Shown here: positions 38,089-49,344 of the stretch, in pieces
Layout: every line of letters starts with the position of its first letter
How positions within the stretch are numbered: the first letter of the stretch is position 1
Assembly (NCBI GenBank): GCA_007922225.1
Contig: ML679970.1
Location: forward strand, 23,204,353 to 23,268,352
DNA: 64,000 bases
Reading direction: 5' to 3'
Origin: Emydura subglobosa
Lineage: Eukaryota > Chordata > Testudines > Chelidae
Translations under genes and position numbers: made by a program
Notes under the pieces: model-generated
Seen by the model: only the letters and a program-made list of their open reading frames with translations
Told to the model about the DNA's origin: nothing
Database searches by the model: none

Positions 38089-38250
38089 CCCGATGCCTCT
38101 TTGCTTATTAACTCATAGCAAATATAAGAGCAATCAGAAGCCGGTAACTGCATTCTGCATTACTTTCTTCCCGATGCCTCTTTGCTTATTAACTCATAGC
38201 AAATATAAGAGCAATCAGAAGCCGGTAACTGCATTCTGCATTACTTTGCC
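38089..38250 (+). repeat. Tandem duplication, period 81 bp, two copies
   Basis: The first copy starts at 38089 and the second at 38170. The first 78 bases of each (CCCGATGCCTCTTTGCTTAT through GCATTCTGCATTACTTT) are identical by eye; the last three bases differ (CTT against GCC). Perfect identity in otherwise drifting intron sequence implies a very recent duplication or an assembly/sequencing artefact. Confidence 0.95.
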
Positions 38251-39984
38251 ATGTGAGGACCTCAGATGAAAATTACTGCTGTGGGTGCCAGTTTTGAGCT
38301 TATTTGCAGTTGGTTGCTACCCAGGTGCAGTTTGTACTACAAAACATTCCTGAGATAAAATAGTAAGAGCTCTGTTATCTAAAATTGTACAATGTATGCT
38401 TATGATCGTCTCTTCGTGCCAGATTATGCCAGGACATAGTATGGGAGTGCAGGTGTGGGAGGAGAACATAAGGAGCCCTTGTTCTCTCCTTCGTCTATCA
38501 CACACAAGGGCCAGGCACAATAGCACTTCTTATACTAAGGAAAGGAAGTGACAGGACTGCTCCACAAATCACTCCAAAGAGTGCTGGAGGAGGCATGACT
38601 GTGTCCCTGCTGCACATTTTTCTGCCCATGGAGGTCTCCCTCTCCTCCTGTTCTGTTTCTCTAGAACAGTTAGACAAAGAGTTGTGAAAGAAATTCAAGA
38701 CAGGTGTAACAGGGTGTGACAAAAGGGTTATGGTATGTAATCTGTGTGTTTTTGTGTGTGACACATTTAATCAAACTATGGCCCATAGAGACAGCTCCTT
38801 GCACAATTTAATCTACTATATGTGGTATAGGTTGCATGGGGTGGAAATGGGGAGATGTTTCTTAAGGGTAGAATATGGGTGAATATCACCATTGCTTTAG
38901 CAGCACATGCTATATGTGCACCCTTTTGCTGGAGATGTGGGTAACACCATTATTATTATCTTGACAGGAGCTAAAATGGGACCCATTAGAATTAGCATAC
39001 ATAGTGGGTAAAGTAGGTACTGTGTTTAGGAAAGTATTCCTGGACTGTCTGATTTTTCTCTTTGCTTTTACATTATCTTGCTCCTGCCTGTCTTATTTTG
39101 GGACTTCTGTTAGGTTCCAATACAGCTCAATTAAAGTCAGTGGGAGTCTTTACTTAATGAGGTTTGGGCGTGGTCCTTACAGCTGTTTGAGCTGGTATTT
39201 TAATTTTTCATTTTACTAATAGAAACATTTTGTTAAATGGAAGTACAAAGTTGATTGAAATGTTTGCATTGTCATTCCCATAAGAAATCTTATTTGTCTG
39301 TTTAAAATTAGAGATGTATTTAAAATTTTAAACAGAGGTCTTATGTAGACCAGAACTTCCCTGAGGTTCAGGAGTGGTGGATACCAACTTTTGTTTCAAG
39401 TCTAACTGTAATGGAAATGTTGGCTGTGTCAAAGTAATTAATTCTCCACGGTTCTAATGATTCATCTTGTTTTTGCATTTAAAGTATTCTGTCTCATTTT
39501 TGGTCATCATGTCAAATGGGTTAGACAACGAAAAGTAAAGCAAGAAGGGTTAGACATAAGGAACAGATTAAAGTATCCAAGGATGTTTTGGACATTAGGC
39601 ATTCTTCAGGTTGAAGAACATAATCCTTTTTTCTGGATTGCAAATGCATAGTTTTCGGGGGGGGGAAGGGGGTTAAATCCTGAAAGTATGTAAAATTCAA
39701 ATGACAACACAGATAATTTTACCTATTAAAATATTTGTCAGGTCTTTAATAACCTATTTTATTGTAAATCCTAATAATTTATAATCTATGTATCCTCGAT
39801 TAATTTAGTAATTTGAACAGTAGAGTTTTCTTGAATATAAAGGATGCTTTATTTCAACTGTTTTATTCATCATTTCAAAGATTTCAGGCTAAAGTGGGTG
39901 TGGGTTTTCTTATCATGATGATACCTATTTCCCTAGACAAATTCATCTATGGGTTGTAAGTGGATAAACAATTTCCCTGCATAT

Positions 39985-42345
39985 TTGTGCCAGCAATACA
40001 TCTGTCAGTAACCCTCTCACCACCTCACCAAGGCATAAAGCTTATGAAAAGAGGCAAGGCTCCAAGCCTGGATTACATCCATGTGGAGTTCGTACTTCAC
40101 CTAGGCTACCCAAAAGCTGGTTGCTTCAGTTACTCAGCTGATGTTTCTGTCAGGACTAGAACCCAGGTCTTCAGAGCTTGGGATGGCTGACATCCCCACA
40201 GTGCTACCAGGAGGCCATGCAGAGCCCCCCACCCCAGGAAGCACTGTGGAGAATATGTGCCCCAGGAAGAACTGCCCAAGGGATCCAGAGTGACAGTACC
40301 CTGTGGCACTCTGATTGGCCAACTACCCTATTTAACCCTGGAAGGTGCCCCAGGAATTTGTCTGGGCAACAACACAGACTTCTGGCCTCCTGCATCTCCA
40401 GACCTCACCTTGTCTCCTGATCTCTGGTCTCTGATCCCAGCCTGACCCTGACTTATCTCCTGACTCTAGTCTGGTTCTATCTCTGTTCTCCAATCTGACT
40501 CTGATCCTGATTCCTGCCTCCTGATTCCAGCCTAGTACTACCTCTGATCTCCGATCTCTGACCTCGACCTGACTTTGAATCTGATTCTTGCTGACTGAAC
40601 CAAGCTCTAGCAATTCCTATGATCACTGCTCACTGACTACTGTTCCTGATGTGGGCACCCTAATTCAGCTATGACTACTAGGCCAGCGGCTACACCCTGG
40701 TCCCTTATAATGTCCAGGACAATTGCATCCCAAAAATCTGGCTCAGGGCAAAAGCTATAGCTATTCCAAAATCAGGAAAACTCCTGGAAGATCCCATGAG
40801 CTACTGATCCACCTCTCTCCTTTATATTACAAGCAAGCTTATAGAGGACTCATTCTGATGTGCATCAATGAGATTATCGAACCACAACTGCTCTTAGTTC
40901 AGGCTGGCTTCAGACAAGGACAATGTACCCAAGATCAAGTAGTTCACCTAACATCCAAGACTAGAAAGTTGATGCCATTCTGATGGATCTGTCAGGTGCA
41001 TGTGATACTGTCTGGCATGTGGGACTGTCCACCAAATTGTTGCAGATTATTCCCTATAAACTCATGATGTGGTTCATCATGGAAATAACAAATTGGAGCT
41101 TCATCTTGCAAACTGGTGACAGAGTCAGCCAGCTTAGGCATCTCCATAACAGAGTCCCACAAGGATTCATTCTAGTTCTTCGCCTTTTCAACATATATAT
41201 TTATGAACTACCAACAACTAATGCCGATGAGTATGTATGTACAGATGACATCTGTCTCACTGGCATGGGTAACATTGAGTATCGAGTTACTCAGCCAGGA
41301 CACGAATGCTCTGGCCGCTTACCTTCATCAGTGGAGACTTAAATTAAGTGAGTCTAAGATGGTGGTCACACCATTCCTTGTGAACAATCGCTTGGCCAAT
41401 CAACCCCTTACAGTCTGTGTTGAGGATCCTCCACTCTCTTTCCAGCCTGTTGTTACTTTTTTTAGGAATCAAACTGGACTGCAGTTTAATATACCAGTCC
41501 CATCTAGAGCGTTAAAATAAAAAGATAATCTCCAGTGCTTGTTGATCCAGAAGCTACTGAGAACCTTTTGGGGAGCAGAGGATGAACCTCGGTACTGGTA
41601 TTCACTCCAGCACAATATGAGGCAGAAGCTGGCATATGCATCTCAATTATTCAGAGCTGAACACAGCCACCTGTATCATTAGTGGTTGCCTTAGCCCACA
41701 TTAAAATCATAGATCCCTCAAAACTTCAACAAGATATCATTACCCTTAAAACTGCAAGAAGGACTATGACAGAGGAAAATAACCCGCTACATGCAAGGCT
41801 GACAACGGTTCAGACATGTGCAAATAATCAATTCACACTTCCTATTAGATCTGTCTGCCTCCAGAAGAAAACACATACATCTCCAGTCCCTCCTGACTTG
41901 CCATGACAGATTTTGTGACATGCTTTTGGGGCAGCTGTTCATGAACTCATATCCAGTGCTGCCAGCCCAGTGCCAATCTCAGATGAACAGTGGCATATCA
42001 GGGTTGACAGCTCTGTCCTTCCAGAGTGACAGCAACTCTGGGGTAGAGAGACAGGCATGCTGGCAATTTTCAGAAGCCCTAACTTTCATCCACCTGTTTG
42101 CAACCTGGGATGCACATCCTAGATCAGGCTGTTGACTGGAACGGTCAGCGTGGCTGCCACAATGCAGAAATTTCCTTTTGCTCAGCCTTCTCTGTGTAAC
42201 GATGGGGTAGCAATGCAGACAAACGTGGTAACGGAGTGCACAATGAGACTTTGGAGGGCTGACTGCAGTACTTTGATACTCTTGATGAAACAGCAGTTAA
42301 ATGGTTGAACAATCTAGCTATCAATTTGTGATGACTACAGAAGAT
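39985..42345 (+). mobile_element. Jockey-like non-LTR retrotransposon, damaged, with an insertion (40145-40718)
   Basis: Non-LTR reverse transcriptase text in order: 'IKLMKRGKAPSLDYIHVEFV' (near 40042-40100), then after an inserted block 'CIPKIWLRAKAIAIPKSGK' (near 40727-40785), 'LVQAGFRQGQCTQDQVVHLT' (40897-40955), 'MDLSGACDTVWHVGLSTKLL' (40983-41042), 'NRVPQGFILVLRLFNIYI' (about 41150-41200) and a motif C region around 41235-41255. The C-terminus 'DETAVKWLNNLAINL' ends in TGA at 42329-42331. Several frameshifts and stops make it inactive. This RT sentence belongs to a jockey-group clade; the clade was not resolved. 5' end approximate. It carries its own RT in sense orientation with ERC2. 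Confidence 0.85.
40145..40718. mobile_element. LTR-like insertion inside the jockey-like LINE
   Basis: This block interrupts the LINE reading between 'HLGYPKA' and 'CIPKIW'. It contains a CCAAT-like ATTGGCCAA and a TATA-like CTATTTAACCC near 40312-40335, then a C/T-rich stretch of degenerate CTGA(C/T)CT units (40392-40600). At its left end, in reverse complement, is a tRNA-T-arm-like GGGTTCTAGTCCTGAC. Possible edges are TGTCAGGAC...GGACA, but matching target duplications were not found. It could be a solo LTR, or a SINE plus LTR composite. Confidence 0.5.
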
Positions 42346-42459
42346 GATGACCCTGTCCTAATGTTTACAGTTAGCTAGAGCTTAACCCATCTTTGTTCTT
42401 CAAATCTGTATATTCATAATAACAGAGTTTTGTTTTCCAGTAAGATACCAAAATATGGA

Positions 42460-42536
42460 CCCGATTTTGTTCCTCTTGAAGTCAGTGGGAGTTTTCTCAT
42501 TTGCCCATTGACATCAGCAGGAGAGGACTGGATCCT
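42460..42536. repeat. Dispersed 'GAAGTCAGTGGGAG' repeat
   Basis: Reads GACCCGATTTTGTTCCTCTTG then AAGTCAGTGGGAGTTTTCTC, CCATTGACATCAGCAGG and GGACTGGATCC. This is a well-preserved copy of the short palindromic family. Confidence 0.65.
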
Positions 42537-44239
42537 AAATTCTAAGAATTTTATGCAGTAAAATGTATTTTTGTTTAACTATTAATTTTAATTAATTATT
42601 AAATATTAACTATTATTAATTATTAACAAGTAATTATTAAAATAGTTTTTTAAAAATAACATTATTGTTCAGCTTTGATTCAAGTAGAAAATCAAAATGT
42701 ATTTTTAAAAAGAAGTTAAAGGATGAAATTTCCTTTTTTTTTTGTACATTTTTTATTTTTAAGGTACAAGGTCAGAACTGCAAAGGCAGATATGTCCATG
42801 TGGAATGCCACAGAAGTATTTGAGTTTCAAGGGAGTACTCACATGCATAAAGTTACTGTCACACACACAGTTTTTGCAGGATCAGTCTTAAGTCCTTACA
42901 GTATCTTCTATGTGGCTGATGACTTGAACCCATTGTAAGTTGTCAGGGTACAATGCAATATCCATATATCTGAGTCATTTGTTAAGATGTAGAATTGATA
43001 AAGGAAGAAGATATTAATTTCTTTTTAAAATGAATTTAAATGACAATTTTAAAAAATCATCACACTGGATTTTTCAAGGAACATTTCTTCAGAAAAATAT
43101 TTTCAAGTAGCAATCTTAGCAAGATTCTTCCTAAAGTACATCTTCCACAGCATGTTATCCTAGCTGTTTGATTTCTTTTTAAATTAGTGTGTAGAGTAAT
43201 AGGATTTATCATCACATCAAGTCGGGGGGCATGAATATTTTAAAAAACGCTTAGTTGCTTTGACTAAATTGTTACACTTAAAATTAAAATTTGATTTATT
43301 TTGCACTAAAAACACGGTCTATCCTGTTTTGATACGACTGTTTCATTTTGTATTTTTATATTTTGTTTCTGTGCTAGGAACATAAAACAGAGCATTGTTA
43401 ATCCTATTTCCCATTGTATATTATTCCAGACATGGAGTATTGCATATTTTTGCTATGAAATTGGCAGTGATGTGTAAGGGTTTCTGGCGCAATGGTGAAG
43501 TTTTTTAATTGGCTCTGACAGGTAGTCCCACTGTAATAATGTTTAATGTGATGAAAGTTGTTGAAGTGAAGTATTCCTTAGGGGAATATTACAAATCCTG
43601 CTCTTCCTCTTTGCATGTTTGCGTTTTTGGAAGTTTTTTTAAAAAAAAAAACCCAAAAAAACAATTTTTACTTTGTGATATCAGATAAAGGCTACTATGA
43701 GCATGATACACATCTTATTTTTGGCTGACATTGCCTAGTTTTGGCTGATATTATTGCTTAGTTTTTGGCCAACATACCCAGGCGCCTAATTAAAATTGGG
43801 AATTTAGTAGTGGGTTGATTTTCTGTAACTATTAGAGGGCAAGTCATTTGAGAGTGAACTATAGCTACATGGTATTCTAAGATGAAGTCTGCAAGATACA
43901 CATATATCTGCTGAATGGAAATTTAAGATTTGTTTTTAAATGCTGGGCTAAAGAAATTAAATGTCCTGCTGCCTGGATTAAGAGATCAGCTGTTGTAATG
44001 TTCTTCCAGGAGAACAAGAAAAAAGTTTAACTCAGTTAAAAATAATGCCCAATTTAACATAAAATGCTATCTGTATTCTTTCTATTAATATAGGTTCTAA
44101 TGTGGTCTCCATTATGGTAGCATATGAGTGCCATTTCTTACAAAAGTTTTGTATTTAAGATTGTAGTTAGATTGTATTTAAGATTGTAGTTAGCCCTAAT
44201 ATGGTTGCACAAGGAAGTAATGCAGAGTAAGACCTTCTC

Positions 44240-44600
44240 CTACACCTTTCATTAGGACTGCCCCAGATCTCGGGCCCAAGCATGGGGGGAGAGCAGGAGC
44301 TGTGTGCCTGGTACATGTCCTTCTTGAGCAGGTGAGTTGAAGGAGTAAAGAGGAATGGGGAAAGTAGGTAGAGCCAAGGCTCCATCCCCTGCCTCAGTGC
44401 ACTGGCCAGCAGATATGAACTGGAGTGTGGGTGGAGAACATGCTATGCCTTGTAAGGTTGCAGAAAATTGTTCTCCTTCCCCTTTTTCTCCCATGAGCAA
44501 GAGGGAATGGAGGAAATTATGATACTCTCAGGATCCTGGGAGTTCCTCCTGGGGCAGCATAGCTATACTCTGCCCTATGTTAAAGTTCACTCTAGCCTTA
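44240..44600. repeat. GC-richer unclassified repeat-like block
   Basis: Contrasts in composition with the AT-rich flanks and contains CCTCAGTGCACTGGCCAGCA, a phrase echoed at about 59665 (CCTCAGTGCACTAGCCTGCA). The shared phrase suggests an interspersed repeat, but no family or coding frame was recognised. Confidence 0.4.
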
Positions 44601-46149
44601 AAATATCCATGAGAGGATATAACTGAAAAATGTTTAGTATTAAAAAGCTCCACACTCAGAAATTAATAACCAACATTTGGACAAATATGTCAATTTATTC
44701 ATCTTTCCTCCTTTACACTAATTTGAAGGCCTCCTAAAATTAAATGCTCAGAAGTCTGTTTTATACCTTTATCTCATATTCTTTGTGGTATGGTTGTTAG
44801 TTGGATGCAACACATTTCTTTTTTGGACGGCAGAACTGGTTGCATGAAATCTGTGACGTCCCATTGCCCTCACCTGTCAAGTCCCACATGCCTTTGTCCT
44901 TTCTTCTCTGCTGTTTAACATATAGGGTGACAAATCAGATGACAATAAGATCCAGTCAAATGCCCATACACGTAAATAATGCATATCAGGCTTTTATAAC
45001 ATTTTTTTAAACAGTACTATTTTATTTAAACTCTTCCCAGATCATTTTTTATGTCTTATACTTCATTGATTACTTTCTCTTGCCACCCACATAACTGATC
45101 ATCTGTTTTTTTCATTCATAGCAGAGTACAATTTCAAAATGTGAAAATTTGAAAGGAACAAAATTCCTATTTGTTATGTACTTCAAGAAAAATACTTAGA
45201 TAAGTTTTTGGGAGGTGAGAGGGGGCACTGATTAATGTGCTGCATCGTTGAAGACAGCTACAATTTTGTCTCTACAATTTACATAAGTTTCAATGGTGAA
45301 ATATTATGAAAGTAGTGTAATATAATACTGCAATATAATGAAATATGAACCTACAGATGGGGGATTCTTGTGTATGCTGTAAAATTTGACATGGAAAATA
45401 CAGCAATCTATTGCATTTAAGAAATCTTGTCCTGTAAACTTAACTCTATTCAGCATTAGCTGAAATAGAAAGTTTCTATGATGTCTAAACTTTTTGGCTG
45501 TTTATTCTAATTGACCAGGACCCTGATGTAATGAAACCTTCCCTTTTCTGCTATTGTTTTCTTTGCAAAACTGACAGGTGTACATACCAGTGTAGTGTGC
45601 AAGAGTTTTAATTCTAAGGGATATTTTGGTGCCAATTCTAAATGTAAAAGGAAGGTAAAGGGTTTATTTTTTGGTTGGGGAGGGGGAAGAGTTGCTGCTT
45701 TTGGTTTTTTTTTTAAGTGAAATCCCATAGAAATTAAGTTGGTTTGGCTGTAATGTCTTTACCTAAAACTTAAAGGAAATCAATGAGAAACTCAGTATTA
45801 TTACATAGTGCAACAGATCATAAGCAAACTATTCTTGATTATAATGAACTGAAATAGGTTTGAATAAGAAATTTATGATGACTTGGTCTCAGTTTTCCTA
45901 ATTTATATAGAGTGGGCTGTCCTACATATAAGTAATATGCTGAACTTCAGTAACTTTGACATTAAGATCAATTGGAGTTTAAAGAATACGTATATAGTGT
46001 AATAAATATCTGGGTACTGCTTACCTGCTACTGATGGTTGAAGTAGTTCTTACTGTTAATCTGTATCAACCCCTCTTCAACAAAGTTAGTTCCTTAGTTT
46101 CCTAAGCTCTCTATTATACTATTGCATTGTTAGAAGCTACAGTGACTGA

Positions 46150-47380
46150 CTGGATTCACTGATTACTGCCAAGTGCGGGAAGCCAACCAGTAATCCTTTA
46201 TTGTACTGGCCCATATTACTGCTCTGCATGTCATATAAGCTCACAGAGAGAATATTACTGGCAAGGACTATGCTGAATTAATGTTATTGAATGAACAAGC
46301 AGGTGTCTGACCAGGCTGCAGCGATTATGATCAAGTATTAGCTTGAACAACACACAGTGAAGCAGGATTTCAGCAAAAACTCAAGACTGGAGCAGCTTTC
46401 TTAGACTTATCTGATGGCTACAGAACCATATCGCTTTCTCCTGAAATGGCTTTCTCCTGAAAACCTGCAAAATTATCCCATACAATGCATCGATAAAATT
46501 CTTCCAAGAAATTTTGACCAACTGTAGGTTTTTCATTCTCCTTGGTGACCAGGTCAGCAGGCTATGCACTATCAGCGATTGCCTATGACAGGGATCAGTC
46601 TTAGCACTGATCCTGTTTAATATCTACACCAGCAACCTTCCCTAAGCATTATCATGGAAATTTGTCTTTGTTAATAACATTGCTCTGACCACACAGACCT
46701 GGGATTTACCTACCACAGAACAAATTCTAACCAAGGACCTTAAAACCATGGAAGAATATTTCATGTATTGGCAGCTAAAACCACACCCCATGAAGATAAT
46801 GTGTCAGCATTTCATCTAAAAAATTGAATGGAACTGTATGTGGACTTTTGTGGTGAGTCTTAGTGTGTGACATTAGACAGAAGCCTCCATACTACCAGCA
46901 TCTGAAACATATCCGTGACAGAATAAAGATGTGTGTAAATCTCAACCAGAAACTAGCAGGAATACTGGTCTGCACAACTTTTACAGACCTCTTTACTGGT
47001 CTTTGATTAGTCTACTACAGAATATTGCTAGTCCATCTGAAGATGTAGTTCACATACATCACTTGTTAATTCTCAGTTTAACACAGTCATGCAGATCATT
47101 ATGGACACAGTAAAATCAACACAACTGTGACTTCTCGTATTGGCACACATCTGTCTACCCCCAATTTGTTGTGACTTGAGAATTCTTTGAGAGTTCCACT
47201 ATATTCAAGGGAATGGGGATCTTCCAGTGCATGAAGACCTAAATAATATACTGAGATTCTGACTCCAATCCAAAAGACCATTTTGGTTTGCAATGCAACA
47301 GCTCAAAGACTTGGGCTCCCACCGAAGATCAGTGGTGAGCAAGGTGGGAGGACACAAATGTCAACAACAAACACCTCATC
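46150..47380 (+). mobile_element. Second damaged copy of the jockey-like LINE, left part
   Basis: Same family as the element at 39985-42345. Translating across frames gives 'PISLLCMSYKLTERI' (near 46205-46255), 'GFQQKLKTGAAFLDLSDGY' (near 46360-46420), 'GSVLALILFNIYTSNLP' (near 46590-46640) and 'KFVFVNNIALT' (near 46655-46690). In the last, the normally acidic catalytic pair is replaced by Asn-Asn, so the polymerase is dead in sequence as well as in frame. It is interrupted at 47381 by a gypsy element and appears to resume at 49345. Confidence 0.75.
47376..47380 (+). repeat. Target-site duplication, left (TCATC)
   Basis: TCATC abuts the LTR start TGTTATG. The same five bases follow the other end of the element at 49340-49344. 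Five base pairs is the usual target duplication of Ty3/gypsy integrases. The right side lies in a CATCATCATC context, so a chance match is possible but unlikely given both LTR edges fit TG...CA. Confidence 0.7.
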
Positions 47381-47597
47381 TGTTATGTTAAATCCTTGGA
47401 AAGTACTTGTATTGAGAGAGAGATCAGCACTGAACACAGAGAGATGCAAACCCATGAAAAGTCTTTATTGAACTACACTAAAACCAGCCAGGACTGGCTG
47501 AGTTATCCACTAATAATCTAACTGTATTGCTATGGCAACAAGCTAAACTTTGTTGCTACGGCAACCTAGGCAATAAGGCAAGACAAAATACACAACA
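47381..47597 (-). repeat. 3' LTR of the deleted gypsy element (217 bp)
   Basis: Short LTR with TG...CA ends on either strand: TGTTATGTTAAATCC at the left and ...TACACAACA at the right. A minus-strand AATAAA polyadenylation signal lies at 47464-47469. It contains two palindromic TTGCTAYGGCAAC motifs (47526-47539, 47552-47565). Over the shared ~100 bp it differs from the 5' LTR remnant at about nine positions plus a 2-nt indel, showing the insertion is old. Confidence 0.85.
47526..47565. promoter_or_regulatory. Paired RFX X-box-like palindromes in the LTR
   Basis: Two near-identical 14-bp imperfect palindromes 26 bp apart. On the minus strand, 47552-47565 reads GTTGCCGTAGCAAC, an exact fit to the X-box consensus GTNRCC-N(0-3)-RGYAAC. 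47526-47539 reads GTTGCCATAGCAAT, one base off. Both recur in the other LTR piece at 49266-49279 and 49292-49305. Binding by RFX factors is inferred from the motif only. Confidence 0.55.
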
Positions 47598-47600
47598 TAT

Positions 47601-47613
47601 GCCTCCCCCCTTA
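47601..47613 (-). other. Polypurine tract of the deleted gypsy element
   Basis: On the minus strand AAGGGGGGAGG lies a few bases before the 3' LTR, the usual second-strand primer site in reverse-transcribing LTR elements. Its position confirms the LTR boundary and orientation. Confidence 0.75.
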
Positions 47614-47726
47614 ATGAAAACGCCCATTTCACAGAACAATCACTAAAATAGGGAATGAGGGTAGACTGCCTCATTTCCCCGCTAAACCCGGGGATTATTC
47701 TGCCCTGTAATGTGGGTTTATCCTAG

Positions 47727-49236
47727 CTAAAGATCCAGCCATTGAGGAGGCCTTCTCTCTCTAGGTGGATTTACAGTGGACGTCTGGTTTTCTTGCATTG
47801 GTGGAGGTCTAACAATGAGCTCAGGAATAATAGCTCAAACAGATGAGGTGGTTGTATCTGCGCGAACAGGGGAGGGAGCTGTATCTGTTGCAGAGGTGGA
47901 TGGAGAAGGGGAGTCAGGAATGGGTGACTCTTGACTTAATGATATCTCACTTGTAATGGTGAGGTTAGGCAGTTTAACTGGAGATGTGTCCTTGGGACAT
48001 GTATGACCAGACAACAACTGAGCTACATGTCACTGCCAGGTGAGATCATCTGCAGTTTTGACAATGTAGGAAACGGGTCCTGCTTGAGTGATGACAGTCG
48101 CAGGGATCTATTTAGCTTCAGAAGCATAGTTCTGAGCTAGGACAGGCTATCTAGGACTAAAGATTCGGTCTTTTGCTCTGTGTGCACATCTGAGTACTTG
48201 GTTTTGCTGTTGAGTTGCACAACTTATCGTACTTTGGGTTTTAGTAGATCAAAGGAAGTGCGCAGCTGTTGTCCCATCATTAGAAAGGCCGGGGATGCTT
48301 TGGTTGTAGCATGACGTGTGTTTCTGTAGGATAGTAAGAAGGTGTCCAGACTCTTTTGAATGGACAAATGTCCCCTTGCAGATCTTAAAGCTTGTTTCGT
48401 GGTCTGCACAAACCTTTCAGCTAGTCCATTGGTGGATGGATGATACAGTGCTGAAGTGATGTGATATATCCCATTTGCTTTCATAAAATTTTCAAACCCC
48501 TGAGAGACAAACTGTGATCCATTGTCACTTACAAGTTGTTCTGGCAGACACGACTAAAAATTTCACACACTTTCTGGATAGTACTTTCAGCAGTACTGGA
48601 TGGCATTACAGAGACTTCTAGACATTTAGAGTGGGCTTCTACAACAATCAGGAACATGCTTCCTTCAAATGAGCCAGCAAAATCAATGTGAATACACTGC
48701 CACAGGTTTTCAGGCCAGTCCCCAACTGAGGCACGTTCCTTACACTCTGACATGAAGTACAAGCTCTTGCCTTCTCTTCAATGTCACTGTCCAAGCCAGG
48801 CCACCAAAAGTAGCTTCATGCAATTTCTTTCGTGCGCACTATTTCACAGTGACCTGAATGTAGCTGTTCTAACATCTGTGATCTCAGTAGTGGTGAGATA
48901 ATGATGCGCATCCCCCACAACAAGCAACCAGAATGGATTGATAACTCCATCCTCCTGGACTTGTAGGGAAGAAGGTCGGGTGAGACCTGAGAGTCCCATA
49001 GAGATGTTCCATGCATCACTAAGTCCATAACTTGGGTCAACGTGAGTTGCCTTCTTTACTTGTGTAGCAGTGATGGGTGTGTTCTCTACCTGTTCAAAGT
49101 AGATTTCTTTCTGGCCAATATCTTAATGTTTAATTGGTAAAGGCAGCCTTGAGAGACCATCTGCATTGCAGTGCAGAGTGGATTTCTGATAATTGATCTC
49201 ATATGTGTGTGTGGAAAGCAACGATGCCCATCGTTG
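47727..49236 (-). pseudogene. Ty3/gypsy pol remnant: RNase H end, integrase, pol C-terminus
   Basis: Minus-strand order: 'RWASLLSTHTYEINYQKSTL' with 'CNADGLSRLP' (RNase H end, near 49140-49235); integrase zinc-binding region 'LHSGHCEIVRTKEIA' and 'ARACTSC' (about 48750-48870); first catalytic Asp in 'CIHIDFAGSF' (near 48680-48700); second in 'LVSDNGSQFVS' (near 48500-48535); catalytic Glu in 'NGLAERFVQTTKQ' (near 48405-48445). So the D-D-E residues are all visible, but frameshifts and stops separate them. A Pro/Ser/Thr-rich tail ends 'RPPQWLDL' with TAG at 47727-47729. Confidence 0.88.
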
Positions 49237-49239
49237 GCG

Positions 49240-49339
49240 GAGCTATCCACTAATAATCTAATTCTATTGCTATAGCAACAAGCTAAGCTCTGTTGCTATA
49301 GCAACCTAGGCAATAAGGCAAGACACAAAATACACATCA
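49240..49339 (-). repeat. Truncated 5' LTR remnant of the deleted gypsy element
   Basis: About 100 bp aligned to 47500-47597. The outer end TACACATCA abuts TCATC (49340-49344). The inner edge at about 49240 switches without any spacer into RNase H coding sequence, marking a deletion junction. It keeps the two X-box-like palindromes. Confidence 0.85.
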
Positions 49340-49344
49340 TCATC
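49340..49344 (+). repeat. Target-site duplication, right (TCATC)
   Basis: Matches 47376-47380 and flanks the gypsy insertion. Removing the element and one TCATC restores continuous LINE-like sequence (CACCTCATC joined to AATGACCC). Confidence 0.7.

Larger units (their letters stand above)
47381..49339 (-). mobile_element. Internally deleted Ty3/gypsy element, nested in the jockey-like LINE
   Basis: Minus-strand element bounded by TCATC duplications. Reading from its 5' side (high coordinates): about 100 bp of 5' LTR (49240-49339), then an abrupt switch into the end of RNase H, integrase, a Pro/Ser-rich pol C-terminus, a polypurine tract and a full 217-bp 3' LTR. The rest of the 5' LTR, the primer-binding site, gag, protease, RT and most of RNase H are missing. 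Length 1.96 kb. Frameshifts also occur in the surviving pol, so it is inactive. It is a different lineage from the gypsy element at 22.85 kb, judging by pol text. Confidence 0.88.

Noticed and set aside
39657..39672. G9-AA-G5 run as a G-quadruplex
   Set aside because: Only two G tracts are separated clearly and assembly of homopolymers is error-prone, so it was not called.
40178..40613. Several overlapping open frames on both strands
   Set aside because: They fall in the LTR-like insertion with degenerate C/T-rich repeats, where lack of stops is a composition effect.
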